A DNA stretch of 64,000 nucleotides from Actinomycetospora termitidis (GTDB lineage Bacteria > Actinomycetota > Actinomycetes > Mycobacteriales > Pseudonocardiaceae). The DNA lies in NCBI RefSeq assembly GCF_030286555.1, contig NZ_JASVWF010000003.1, positions 496,001-560,000 of the forward strand. The letters run 5' to 3'. The notes beneath the pieces were generated by a model. The model was not told the DNA's origin and made no database searches. It was given only the letters and a program-made list of their open reading frames with translations. Below, one piece after another: positions 1 through 9,230 of this stretch (positions within the stretch are counted from its first letter, which is position 1; the number at the start of each line of letters is the position of its first letter). A program made the translations under genes and the position numbers.

Positions 1-108
1 GGCCCACGGGTCGCTGAGCAGGACGGACGTGTCCAGGACGTAGGTGATCGGGGTGGCATCACCGATGCCGGGGACCGACGGGGGCTGTGCGACGTGCTCT
101 GCGCTCAC
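1..108 (-). CDS. phoH2: PhoH2-type PIN-PhoH ATPase, N-terminal fragment
   Basis: Only the first 36 codons are in the window; the gene continues off the left edge. It starts at a GTG (106-108) preceded by a GAGGG ribosome binding site at 116-120. Residues 22-36 read TYVLDTSVLLSDPWA, the opening of the PIN nuclease domain that precedes the PhoH P-loop ATPase in actinobacterial PhoH2 proteins; the VLDTS Asp is the first PIN metal ligand. PhoH2 proteins are RNA helicase/nucleases. In M. tuberculosis phoH2 (Rv1095) lies near Rv1086, whose counterpart is at 2760, which supports the call. The ATPase part is not visible. Confidence 0.85.
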   Translation of the reverse strand, partial: MSAEHVAQPPSVPGIGDATPITYVLDTSVLLSDPWA

Positions 109-476
109 GGCTACTCCCTCGTACCGGCCGCGACACCCACGACCGGAGTCCTCGCTGGGACGAGGAGACCTACGTCGTGATCCGGTGCCGTCGGGGCGGG
201 CCCCCGCCGGGGGACCTGCCTCTCCGGCGCCGCGCGCGAGGACCGGGTGCCGGCCCTCCCGCCGTCCCGGCCCGGTCGAGGACGCCGGGTTCCACCGGAG
301 GCGATGCCGACCCGGCACCCGCTCCGGCGGCGCCGCGGCACCGCGATCCGACCCGAACCGTCACGTTCTCCGGCCTCCCCGGACGGGCCGCATCCGCTAC
401 GGCACCGTCGAGGCGGACGCTACAGCCGACGACCGGTCGTTGTCGCGCGCCGAGCGTGACAATTTCAGGTCCGACC
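109..476. other. intergenic region upstream of phoH2
   Basis: This 368-bp stretch separates the stop of the DUF885 gene from the phoH2 start, both on the minus strand. I see no convincing gene: the open frames here are GC-rich shadows with no recognisable domain. It should hold the phoH2 promoter and the DUF885 terminator; the only clear structure is the inverted repeat at 440-462. Confidence 0.5.
440..462. terminator. inverted repeat downstream of the DUF885 gene
   Basis: TTGTCGCGC (440-448) and GCGTGACAA (454-462) form a 9-bp inverted repeat with one mismatch and a 5-nt loop, starting 15 nt after the stop codon of the minus-strand DUF885 gene. The position fits a factor-independent terminator without a clear U tract; an operator for phoH2 is the alternative. 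Confidence 0.4.
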
Positions 477-1763
477 TCACACGGTGGGTGACATCGGTGT
501 GTCGTCGGCGTGGCGGGGGTACCGCTCGCCGCGCACATCCGTGTGAATACCCTGCTGCAACGCCTCCGGCGTCCACGACTCGTCGAGCAGGCGCGCGAAC
601 CGCACCCCGGCCGTGGTCCCGGCTCCCCGAGCGGCCAGCCAGGGCCGGACGAGGCGCGCGCCCTCGACGTAGGTCGTGGTGTGGATGCGCCAGCGGGGAT
701 GGCCGAGGAACCCGAGCATCCTGCTCGCCCGGGCGTCGTCGACGAACAACCACCGTCGCAGGTGCGCCCGGGCCTGCTCCTCGCGGTCGACCGCCGACGA
801 GGCGTGCAGCAGCAGGGCGGCGTCCTGGCGCACGGCGTCCAGCGGCCCGGTCGCGACCTCGACCGCCTCCCCCAGCGCGGCCCGGCCGGGCTCCGGCGCG
901 CCGGACACCCCGGCGAGGCGGGCCGCCGCCCACCTCCCCCACCCCGTCCCGACGACGGCGTCCAGGCCGACCTCCGCCGCCCCCTCGGCCACGAGGCTCT
1001 GCGGGGTCCGGGCCAGCAGGAGGGTGCGCTCCGGCCGCGGTGTGCCCTCGGTCCGCGCGGTCTCGGTGTGGTGCCCGGGGTAGGCCTCGTGCGCGACCAA
1101 CAGCGGGAGGTGCGTCCACCGGTGCCCCGCGTCCGCCGCCACCTGCATCACCGACCGGCCCGGCGCGACCCGCCGGGAGAACCCCGCCCACGGCTCCCCG
1201 CGCACGATCTCGAGGTCGACCCGCTCCCCCGCCGGCAGCCCGACGGCGGCCGCCGTCGCCTCGCGCAGCCCGCCCAACAGGGCGGTGACCGCGTCGCGCA
1301 GGACCGCGGGCGGCACCCGGTCGGAGTCCCGGAACGCCCGCATCGCCTCCGGCAGCCGCCGTCGGGGCACGTCGAGGACGCCCGCGAGCGCCTCGTGGGC
1401 GGCGGCGTAGACGTCCGGGTCGCCGGGACGGACGTCCACCCCGAGGCACTCCCGGACCTCCTCGACGACGGGTGGCCCGCCCCCGTCCGCCCGGGCCGCG
1501 ATCACCGCACAGGCGCGGAGCTGGGCGTCGAGGTAGGCAGCCCGGGCTCCGGGCGCCCCCGCGAGGCCCCGACGCAGCGCGACCGCCTCCCGACCCAGGG
1601 ACGCCGGATCGGGTGGCGGCTCGGCGTCCACACCCCGCGCGACCGCGGCGTCACCGAGGTGGGCGTCGACGAGCCCCGGCACCACGCGTCCGAGGCGCAG
1701 CCCGAGCCGTACGTAGGCCTCCGCGACCCCGTCGAGGGCCTCGCCCGGTTCCGATCCGTCCAC
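477..1763 (-). CDS. DUF885 family putative metallopeptidase-like protein
   Basis: A 428-aa protein ending in a divergent C-terminal tail. Residues 223-235 hold VAHEAYPGHHTET, the hallmark HEAYPGHH motif of the DUF885 family, in which the histidines and glutamate resemble a zinc-metallopeptidase active site (H225, E226, H231, H232). There is no signal peptide, so it is probably cytoplasmic. Family members run from about 400 to 600 residues, so this is a short form. The ATG start at 1763 gives the N-terminus MDGSEPGEALDGVAEAY, which matches the helical beginning typical of the family. The substrate is unknown. It stands alone, upstream of phoH2 on the same strand and divergent from the secreted protein at 2107. 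Confidence 0.8.
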   Translation of the reverse strand: MDGSEPGEALDGVAEAYVRLGLRLGRVVPGLVDAHLGDAAVARGVDAEPPPDPASLGREAVALRRGLAGAPGARAAYLDAQLRACAVIAARADGGGPPVVEEVRECLGVDVRPGDPDVYAAAHEALAGVLDVPRRRLPEAMRAFRDSDRVPPAVLRDAVTALLGGLREATAAAVGLPAGERVDLEIVRGEPWAGFSRRVAPGRSVMQVAADAGHRWTHLPLLVAHEAYPGHHTETARTEGTPRPERTLLLARTPQSLVAEGAAEVGLDAVVGTGWGRWAAARLAGVSGAPEPGRAALGEAVEVATGPLDAVRQDAALLLHASSAVDREEQARAHLRRWLFVDDARASRMLGFLGHPRWRIHTTTYVEGARLVRPWLAARGAGTTAGVRFARLLDESWTPEALQQGIHTDVRGERYPRHADDTPMSPTV

Positions 1764-2106
1764 CGTCGCGTGACGTTACCCGGGGTGGCCCCGATCGGCC
1801 TCGGAACGGACACCACGTCGCTGAATGCGACGGACGGGTGTCGAGGTGGATCACGCAGCGGGACCTGAATGCGCCTGACGGGCGCCGTCGACCGCACCGA
1901 ATCCCGATCAGCTCACCCGGAGAAAGCACTCAAGTCGCGCACCGAAGTAGGTGCCACTCGATCGGGGATCTGCCGATACCCACGGCCGTGGTGACCCGTT
2001 AGGTTTCATGTCATCAGCCGCACCGTCCGTGGGGCTGGAACACACGAAAGCGATCCCCCGATCCCGGATCGGGGAAACGCGACTCTCACGAGGGGAACAT
2101 CTCCGA
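1764..2106. other. divergent intergenic region
   Basis: 343 bp between two divergent genes (DUF885 on minus, secreted protein on plus). No gene is supported here. It must carry both promoters and contains a strong small hairpin at 2056-2074 just before the ribosome binding site of the secreted-protein gene. Confidence 0.5.
2056..2074. promoter_or_regulatory. palindromic hairpin in the leader of the secreted-protein gene
   Basis: CCCCGATC (2056-2063) and GATCGGGG (2067-2074) are a perfect 8-bp inverted repeat around a 3-nt loop. It sits 33 nt upstream of the ATG at 2107 and 15 nt upstream of the GAGGGGAA ribosome binding site, so it is either in the 5' untranslated leader or is an operator. 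Function is inferred from position only. Confidence 0.45.
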
Positions 2107-2616
2107 ATGCTGCTGAAGAAGGCGGGAATGGTCGTCATCGGTGCCGCGGCGGGCGTGGCGGCGCTCTCCGGGACCGCGTTCGCCGGCGACATGCCGGAGA
2201 AGGGCGGCCACGACCACAGCTGGGACCGCGACCACGGCCACGGCCACCACCACGGGCACGACCGTGACCGCGACCGTGACCGTGGAGACAACGACGGCAA
2301 CGCGACCGCCATCGGTGGCGACTGCGCGAACCTCGGCGACCAGCTCATCGGCGTCAACTGCGTGAACGTGCAGGCTCCGATCAGCCAGCTCGGCGTCCTC
2401 TCGACCTACAACAACGACGACGACGGCCGCGACGGCCGCGCCGGGTTCGGCCACGGCCGCGACGGTCGTGACGGTGGCGGCGACAACGACGGCAACGCCA
2501 CCGCCCGCGGCGGCGACCAGATCAACACCGGCGACCAGGGCCTGCTCGGGCTGAACAACGTGAACATCCAGGCCCCGATCAGCCAGCTCGGTGTGCTCAG
2601 CACCTACAACAACTGA
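2107..2616 (+). CDS. secreted His/Asp-rich protein with two ~44-residue repeats (rodlin/chaplin-like?)
   Basis: 169 aa. ATG start with GAGGGGAA at 2090-2097. Residues 1-26 are a classic Sec signal peptide (two lysines, hydrophobic core, cleavage after AFA). The mature protein has a His/Asp/Arg-rich linker (HGHGHHHGH, DRDRDRDRG), followed by two imperfect repeats: each begins GDNDGNATA, passes through GD(C/Q) and NVQ/NIQ, and ends identically in APISQLGVLSTYNN. A second Arg/Gly/Asp-rich linker separates them. No LPXTG motif or membrane anchor is visible. Short, secreted, repetitive proteins with Asn/Gly and beta-prone segments resemble surface amyloids such as chaplins or rodlins of aerial actinomycetes, but the family consensus is not met, so this is a guess. 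The His tract could bind metal. Confidence 0.75.
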   Translation: MLLKKAGMVVIGAAAGVAALSGTAFAGDMPEKGGHDHSWDRDHGHGHHHGHDRDRDRDRGDNDGNATAIGGDCANLGDQLIGVNCVNVQAPISQLGVLSTYNNDDDGRDGRAGFGHGRDGRDGGGDNDGNATARGGDQINTGDQGLLGLNNVNIQAPISQLGVLSTYNN

Positions 2617-2622
2617 GTCACC

Positions 2623-2680
2623 ATTCCCGACGGCGGGTGCGGACAAGTGTGGGAGCGGACCCGCACCTGCCGTCGGGAAT
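2623..2680. terminator. 20-bp stem hairpin between convergent genes
   Basis: Positions 2623-2642 and 2661-2680 are inverted repeats of 20 bp with one mismatch, separated by 18 nt. The hairpin begins 6 nt after the stop of the secreted-protein gene and ends 80 nt before the stop of the convergent cis-prenyltransferase gene, the expected place for a bidirectional terminator. Each arm contains the dispersed motif TTCCCGACGGCGGGT (exact at 2624-2638, one mismatch inverted at 2665-2679). Confidence 0.8.
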
Positions 2681-2759
2681 GAGCGCCTGCGACCGGACGC
2701 ACCGGCGTATCCGTGCCCATCGGGGGATGGCACGGGTACGCCGGTGCGTTGTCGTGCGT

Positions 2760-3539
2760 TCAGCCCCCGTACCGGCGGTTGCGTTCCGAGTAGTCCCGCA
2801 GTGCGCGCAGGAAATCGATGCGCCGGAACTGCGGCCAGAACGCCTCGGTGAAATAGAACTCCGAATAGACCGACTGCCACATCAGGAATCCCGACAGGCG
2901 CTGCTCCCCCGAGGTCCGGATGACCAGGTCCGGGTCGGGCTGGCCCGAGGTGTAGAGGTTCTCCGCGATGTGGTCGACGTCGAGGACCTCGGCGAGCTCC
3001 TCGATCGACGTCCCCGCCTCGGCGTGGCGCAGCAGCAGCTTGCGGACCGCGTCCGCGATCTCCTGCCGCCCGCCGTAGCCGACGGCGGCGTTGACCTGCA
3101 TCCCCGTCCGGCCTTCGGTGGACTCCGCGGCGGCCGCGAGGCGGACCGCCGTCGGGCTCGGCACCAGGTCCGGGGCTCCGACGATCCGCAGCCGCCAGTC
3201 CCGGTCGGGTGCAGCGAGCCCCTCGACCGCGGTCGCGATGATCTCCAGCAACGCCTCGAGCTCCTCGGGCGGCCGTCCGACGTTGTCGGTGGAGAGCAGG
3301 AAGAGCGTGACGACCTCGACGCCGGCCTCGTCGGCCCAGTCGAGCATGTCGACGATCTTGCGGGCTCCGACCCGGTGCCCGTCGCTCGGGTCGGTGAGGC
3401 CGACCTCCCGCGCCCAGCGCCGGTTCCCGTCGAGGATCACACCCACGTGGCGGGGCGGGTGGGCGGCCGCGACCTTACGACGCAGCCGCCGCTCGTAGAG
3501 CGAGACGGCCACCTCACGGATGTTGTCCCGGACGCTCAC
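2760..3539 (-). CDS. short-chain cis-prenyltransferase (Z-isoprenyl diphosphate synthase, Rv1086 type)
   Basis: 259 aa from a GTG at 3539. The protein has the cis-prenyltransferase signature: ILDGNRRWA (catalytic Asp37) at residues 35-43, LLSTDN near 85, NVAVGYGGR-like NAAVGYGGRQEI, and the C-terminal RTSGEQRLSGFLMWQ plus YFTEAFWPQF. It adds isopentenyl diphosphate to an allylic primer with Z geometry. The whole sequence, down to the terminal RALRDYS and YGG, reads like M. tuberculosis Rv1086, which makes short omega,E,Z-farnesyl diphosphate, rather than the longer decaprenyl synthase Rv2361c. The next gene (3644, divergent) is hemolysin III, as next to Rv1086. No strong ribosome binding site is visible at the start. 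Confidence 0.92.
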   Translation of the reverse strand: MSVRDNIREVAVSLYERRLRRKVAAAHPPRHVGVILDGNRRWAREVGLTDPSDGHRVGARKIVDMLDWADEAGVEVVTLFLLSTDNVGRPPEELEALLEIIATAVEGLAAPDRDWRLRIVGAPDLVPSPTAVRLAAAAESTEGRTGMQVNAAVGYGGRQEIADAVRKLLLRHAEAGTSIEELAEVLDVDHIAENLYTSGQPDPDLVIRTSGEQRLSGFLMWQSVYSEFYFTEAFWPQFRRIDFLRALRDYSERNRRYGG

Positions 3540-3643
3540 GGGCGGCCAGGTTACGCCGCCCCGATCCCGGCCCGACCCCCTCGTCACCCGGTGGACCGCG
3601 AGAGTTCGCCGGGTTCTCAGGTGCCTGCCCTAGGCTCTCCCGC

Positions 3644-4321
3644 GTGAGCGTCGCCGAGATCGCGCCGCCGCCCGGGACGTCCGACAGGCCGCGTCTGCGG
3701 GGCTGGCTGCACCTGTGGTCCTTCGCCGTCGGCATCGCCGCCGGCGCCACCCTGATCGCCCTGGCCGGATCCACCGTGTCCGGCGAGGCCGCCGCCGCGG
3801 TCGCGGTCTACTCGGCCACGGTGCTCGGCGTCTTCGGGGTGAGCGCGCTCTACCACCGCCGCTCGTGGGTGTCGCCGCGGGCGCGGACCACGATGAAGCG
3901 CCTCGACCACGCGATGATCTTCATCTTCATCGCGGGGACCTACACGCCGTTCGCGGTGCTCGCCCTGCCCGAGGTCACCGGGCTCGTCGTCCTGGCGATC
4001 GTCTGGGTCGGCGCCATCGCGGGCGCGGCCCTCAAGCTCGCCCGCCCGCACACCCCACGGTGGGTCGGGGTCCCGATCTACCTCGCGCTCGGCTGGGTCG
4101 CGGTGTTCGTGCTGCCCGACCTGCTCCACCGCGGGGGTGTGGCGGCGTTGGTGCTGCTCGTGGTCGGTGGCGCCTTCTACACCGCGGGCGCGCTGTGCTT
4201 CGCCTTCCGGCGCCCGGTCGGCTGGCCGCGCACCTTCGGCTACCACGAGTTCTTCCACGCGGCGACGGTCGTCGCCGCGATCTGTCACCACATCGCGATC
4301 TGGCTGGTCCTCTACGCCTGA
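3644..4321 (+). CDS. hemolysin III family (PAQR) membrane protein
   Basis: 225 aa from a GTG. Seven hydrophobic segments follow a short cytoplasmic N-terminus. PAQR/HlyIII signature residues are present: SALYHRRSW after helix 2, the RLDHAMIFIFIAGTYTP motif at helix 3, and the C-terminal GYHEFFHAATVVAAICHHIA with the conserved metal-binding His residues. The family is membrane-embedded and thought to act as metal-dependent hydrolases; the cytolytic role is not established here. It is divergent from the Rv1086-type synthase (104 bp apart), as Rv1085c and Rv1086 are neighbours in mycobacteria. Its last 10 bp overlap the end of the convergent gene at 4312. Confidence 0.9.
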   Translation: MSVAEIAPPPGTSDRPRLRGWLHLWSFAVGIAAGATLIALAGSTVSGEAAAAVAVYSATVLGVFGVSALYHRRSWVSPRARTTMKRLDHAMIFIFIAGTYTPFAVLALPEVTGLVVLAIVWVGAIAGAALKLARPHTPRWVGVPIYLALGWVAVFVLPDLLHRGGVAALVLLVVGGAFYTAGALCFAFRRPVGWPRTFGYHEFFHAATVVAAICHHIAIWLVLYA

Positions 4322-4968
4322 TCGTCCGGCGCCCCGGACCCACCGGTCTCGTCGTCGCTCTCCGACGGCGGGTCCAGTCGCGGTCCGCGGGTGCGCAGCT
4401 CGTCGACGGTGCTCATCGCCTCGCGGAGCTCGGCCAGCCACGGTTCGGTGTGCTCGCCGACCAGCGCGACCGCCCACGCGAGCGCCTCGGACCGGGACCG
4501 CGCGACGCCCGCGTCGACCAGCGTGTCCAGGACCCGCCGCTCAGGCTGGCGCAGCCGGGTCATCACCGGCACCGACAGCGTCGTGAAGAGCTCCTCGACG
4601 CCACCCTCGTCGTCCGCGATGCGCGCGCCCCACGCGACCTTGCGCCCGTAGCGGTGCTCGGCCTGCCGGGCGATCTCCATCCGGTCCTCGCGGGTCTCCT
4701 CGCGGAAGCGGCTGATGCGACCGACGGCGCCGGCGGCGCGCGCCGCGGCGTCCCCCTCCACCTCGGGCGCGCCCAGCTGACCGACGATCAGGATCTCCTC
4801 GCGGTCCACCGTGATCTCCGGGGTCCCGAGGAACCAGCCGTCGGGCAGCCGCCCGGCCAGCCAGGCCTCGAGGTCGTCGGTCCCCGGCAGGTCGTTCGCG
4901 GGGCGCCCGCCCCGACCCACACGTCCGCCACCGCCGGGGCGTCCCCGGTGTCCTCGTCCCACCATCAT
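4312..4968 (-). CDS. conserved actinobacterial protein with N-terminal GRG-rich tail
   Basis: 218 aa. Three consecutive ATG codons (4971, 4968, 4965) follow an AAGGAG box; spacing favours the second or third, so 4968 is used. The N-terminus is GRGHRGRPGGGGRVGRGGRP, an RGG/GRG-like basic tail. The body reads LAGRLPDGWFLGTPEITVDREEILIVG, then FREETREDRMEIARQAEHRYGRKVAWG, then PVMTRLRQPERRVLDTLVDAGVARSRSEALAWAVALV, an architecture I recognise as widespread in actinobacteria but without a known function. The ARSRSEALAWAV region looks like a ribbon-helix-helix or small helical domain. The C-terminus is acidic and overlaps hemolysin III tail-to-tail by 10 bp. Confidence 0.75.
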   Translation of the reverse strand: MMVGRGHRGRPGGGGRVGRGGRPANDLPGTDDLEAWLAGRLPDGWFLGTPEITVDREEILIVGQLGAPEVEGDAAARAAGAVGRISRFREETREDRMEIARQAEHRYGRKVAWGARIADDEGGVEELFTTLSVPVMTRLRQPERRVLDTLVDAGVARSRSEALAWAVALVGEHTEPWLAELREAMSTVDELRTRGPRLDPPSESDDETGGSGAPDDQA

Positions 4969-5067
4969 CATCGGCTCCTTCATCGTGCGAGGCACTGATT
5001 ACAGCATTACGCACGTACAGAGGTCGAGCCGGTTCGCGGTGAGCGGACGGGAGGACGTGACGGTGGG

Positions 5068-7077
<2,010 letters not shown>

Positions 7078-7121
7078 GCGGCGATGGTCGCACGGCGTCA
7101 CCGGCCCCTGCGCCGTCGGCG

Positions 7122-7478
7122 TCAGCCCTCCGGGTCGGTGCGGCGTCCGGGTGACGGCGAGTCGACCTTCTCCGTTCCCGACGGCGGGTCGGGCGGCTCG
7201 TCCGGGTCCGGCTCGCTGCGCTCCTTCTCCGGCTCCGGAGTCGATGGTCGAGCTCCGCTCCGCTCCGTCTCCCCCGGCGGGTCGAACGACTCCGGGACGT
7301 TGCGCAGCCGCTTCGTCATCGACCGGATCAGCAGCGCCGTCGCGATCCCGAGCAGCAGGATGACGACGAGGGCGATCGGGGAGGTCTTGCCGAACTCCTC
7401 GCCGCGGTCCGCCCCCGGCGCCGGCGGCTGCGCCTGGGCGAGGAACACGACCACCGACGCGGGGAGCACCGTGCTCAC
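7122..7478 (-). CDS. single-pass membrane protein coupled to mca (Rv1083-like)
   Basis: 118 aa. The GTG start (7478) overlaps the mca stop codon in a GTGA arrangement, so translation is probably coupled. Residues 4-16 ([13 protein letters not shown]) look like a cleavable or first hydrophobic segment and residues about 34-52 ([21 protein letters not shown]) form a membrane helix, followed by [11 protein letters not shown], the motif shared with short mycobacterial proteins of this position. The C-terminal half is a charged, disordered Pro/Glu/Asp/Ser tail that contains a copy of the 15-mer (7175-7189) and of the ERSGA repeat (7247-7270). Function unknown; the conserved pairing with mca suggests a membrane-associated partner. 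Confidence 0.8.
   Translation of the reverse strand: MSTVLPASVVVFLAQAQPPAPGADRGEEFGKTSPIALVVILLLGIATALLIRSMTKRLRNVPESFDPPGETERSGARPSTPEPEKERSEPDPDEPPDPPSGTEKVDSPSPGRRTDPEG
7175..7189 (+). repeat. dispersed 15-mer, copy in tail of the mca-coupled gene
   Basis: Exact TTCCCGACGGCGGGT. Read on the minus strand it encodes PPSGT, a different frame from the copy at 6150, so the motif tolerates two reading frames. Confidence 0.7.
7247..7270 (-). repeat. ERSGA-encoding repeat, copy 1
   Basis: The minus strand carries a GGAGCGGAGCGGAGCTCGACC-like segment encoding TERSGARP in the disordered tail of the mca-coupled membrane protein. A near-identical segment occurs 1.1 kb away at 8376-8400 in the mca N-terminal extension. 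Confidence 0.6.
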
Positions 7479-8425
7479 GACGTCAGCACCCGCTCCCGCA
7501 CTCCCGCGAACAGGTCGCCGTCCTCGGACGACTCGGTCTGCGCCGGGTCGCCCACCAGCGAGCGCGCGAGCTCGTAGTCCTCGGTCGGCCACACGCGCTG
7601 CTGGAGCTCCATCGGCGTCTGGAACCAGCGCCCGTCGGGGTCGATCTGCGTGGCGTGGGCGAGCAACGCCCGGTCCCGCACCGGGAAGTACTCCGCGCAC
7701 CGCACCCGCGTGGTCACCCGGGTCCCCGGGTCGGGCCGCGAGGAGGTGTCCCAGTTCTCCAGCCACTCCGCGTACGGCGACTCCTGCCCGGACGCGAGCA
7801 TCGCCTCGTGGAACGCCACGACGCGGGCCCGGGAGAACCCGTGCGAGTAGTACAGCTTCAGGGGCTGCCACGGCTCGCCGGCCTCGGGGAACCGGTCCGG
7901 GTCGCCGCACGCCTCCCACGCCGCCATCGAGACCTCGTGGCAGCGGATGTGGTCGGGGTGCGGGTAGCCGCCGTTCTCGTCGTAGGTCACCACGACGTGC
8001 GGCCGGAACTCGCGCATCACCCGGACGAGGGCCTCGGTGGGCACCTCCAGGGGCTCGAGCGCGAAGCAGCCGTCGGGCAGCGGCGGCTTGGGGTCGCCCT
8101 CGGGGAGCCCCGAGTCGACGAAGCCGAGCCAGCGGTGCTCCACCCCGAGGATCTCGGCCGCGCGGGCCATCTCCGCCCGGCGCACGCCCAACATGTCGGC
8201 GACCACCTCGGGCCGGTCCATCGCCGGGTTCAGGATGCTGCCGGCCTCACCCCCGGTGCACGTGACGACCATGACCTCGACGCCCTCGGCGACGTAGCGC
8301 GCACACGTCGCGGCACCCTTGCTCGACTCGTCGTCGGGGTGCGCGTGGACCGTCATCAGACGCAGCTGTTCCAAGGGTCCAGCTCCGCTTCGCTCCGTGT
8401 CCTGATCTCCCACGTCCTCCATCAT
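7475..8425 (-). CDS. mca: mycothiol S-conjugate amidase
   Basis: 316 aa. Mca cleaves mycothiol S-conjugates to a mercapturic acid and GlcN-inositol, detoxifying electrophiles. The zinc site is plain: [15 protein letters not shown] (H29, D31, D32) and the later [10 protein letters not shown] with the third ligand, as in MshB/Mca metalloamidases; [14 protein letters not shown] is Mca-type. Sequence follows M. tuberculosis Rv1082 closely except for an N-terminal extension of about 20 residues, [20 protein letters not shown], before the conserved [13 protein letters not shown]. That extension contains a second copy of the ERSGA repeat. ATG 8425 or 8422 is possible; a start nearer the domain would need a non-ATG codon. 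It is followed by the coupled membrane gene. Confidence 0.95.
   Translation of the reverse strand: MMEDVGDQDTERSGAGPLEQLRLMTVHAHPDDESSKGAATCARYVAEGVEVMVVTCTGGEAGSILNPAMDRPEVVADMLGVRRAEMARAAEILGVEHRWLGFVDSGLPEGDPKPPLPDGCFALEPLEVPTEALVRVMREFRPHVVVTYDENGGYPHPDHIRCHEVSMAAWEACGDPDRFPEAGEPWQPLKLYYSHGFSRARVVAFHEAMLASGQESPYAEWLENWDTSSRPDPGTRVTTRVRCAEYFPVRDRALLAHATQIDPDGRWFQTPMELQQRVWPTEDYELARSLVGDPAQTESSEDGDLFAGVRERVLTS
8376..8400 (-). repeat. ERSGA-encoding repeat, copy 2
   Basis: The minus strand encodes TERSGAGP in the N-terminal extension of Mca, from a DNA segment that matches the one at 7247-7270 at all but about three positions (CGGAGCGAAGCGGAGCTGG against CGGAGCGGAGCGGAGCTCG). Confidence 0.6.
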
Positions 8426-8728
8426 CCACCGACCCCCCGACAGCCTGCCGCTCCCCTGGGCCGAACGGCCCCGCGGCGGCGGATCGTCGCAGGTGGGCAG
8501 GGCTGTGTGACTTTCTCCGGAGATCCGGGAACCTCTCGGCCGGGAAGTTCGTACCGGTCCTCCCGGGCCCCGACCGTGTTAGTGTCCACCGACACGGCCC
8601 GCATGCCGCGGGTCGTGTTTTTCCGTCTGTGGGCGTCCCTCCGCCCGGGCACCCCGCGCCCGGTCGACGCGTCGCACAGGCCGCCGCCCCGTGCCCGCGG
8701 GAGCCGGACCTCCGAGGAGTTGATCGCC
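8426..8728. other. divergent intergenic region mca/greA
   Basis: 303 bp between divergent mca and greA. No gene is supported; the DUF4307 gene that often separates these two in mycobacteria was not found here. It should hold both promoters; TTCGTA (8548) and a TAGTGT-like box (8580) are a possible but weak greA promoter. Confidence 0.45.
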
Positions 8729-9223
8729 GTGACCGAGACGCAGACCCAGGTGACGTGGCTGACCCAGGACGCCCACGACCGCCTCAAGGCCGAGCTCGAC
8801 GACCTGGTGGGCCAGCGTCCGGCGATCGCGCAGAAGATCAACGCCGCCCGCGAGGAGGGCGACCTCAAGGAGAACGGCGGCTACCACGCCGCCCGCGAGG
8901 AGCAGGGGGTCATGGAGGCGCGCATCCGCCACCTCCAGGAGCTGCTGCACACCGCGAAGGTCGGAGAGACGCCCACCGAGTCGGGGACCGCCGTCCCGGG
9001 CACGGTGCTCACCGTCCGCTTCGAGGGCGACGACGACACGGAGACCTTCCTGCTCGGCTCCCGGGAGGAGGGCTCGGCGGGCTCGATCGAGGTCTACTCC
9101 CCGAACTCCCCCCTCGGCTCCGCGCTCATCGGCGCCAAGGCCGGCGACACCGTGAGCTACGACCTGCCCGACGGCGGGTCGATGGAGGTCACGCTGGTCT
9201 CGGCGGAGCCCTACTCCCCCTGA
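8729..9223 (+). CDS. greA: transcription elongation factor GreA
   Basis: 164 aa from GTG 8729 with GAGGAG at 8714-8719. GreA binds the secondary channel of RNA polymerase and stimulates cleavage of backtracked transcripts. The N-terminal coiled coil has the conserved [16 protein letters not shown] and the tip signature [19 protein letters not shown] with the acidic residues (DLKEN) that coordinate Mg2+; the C-terminal FKBP-like domain has [15 protein letters not shown] [31 protein letters not shown]. Length is normal. It is divergent from mca, as Rv1080c is close to mca in mycobacteria, and convergent with ilvA (7-bp gap). Confidence 0.96.
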   Translation: MTETQTQVTWLTQDAHDRLKAELDDLVGQRPAIAQKINAAREEGDLKENGGYHAAREEQGVMEARIRHLQELLHTAKVGETPTESGTAVPGTVLTVRFEGDDDTETFLLGSREEGSAGSIEVYSPNSPLGSALIGAKAGDTVSYDLPDGGSMEVTLVSAEPYSP

Positions 9224-9230
9224 GACGGCC

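Noticed and set aside
44-1288. 414-aa plus-strand open frame opposite phoH2 and DUF885
   Set aside because: It is Arg/Pro/Gly-rich with no domain and lies antisense to a gene with clear metal-binding motifs; typical shadow frame of GC-rich DNA.
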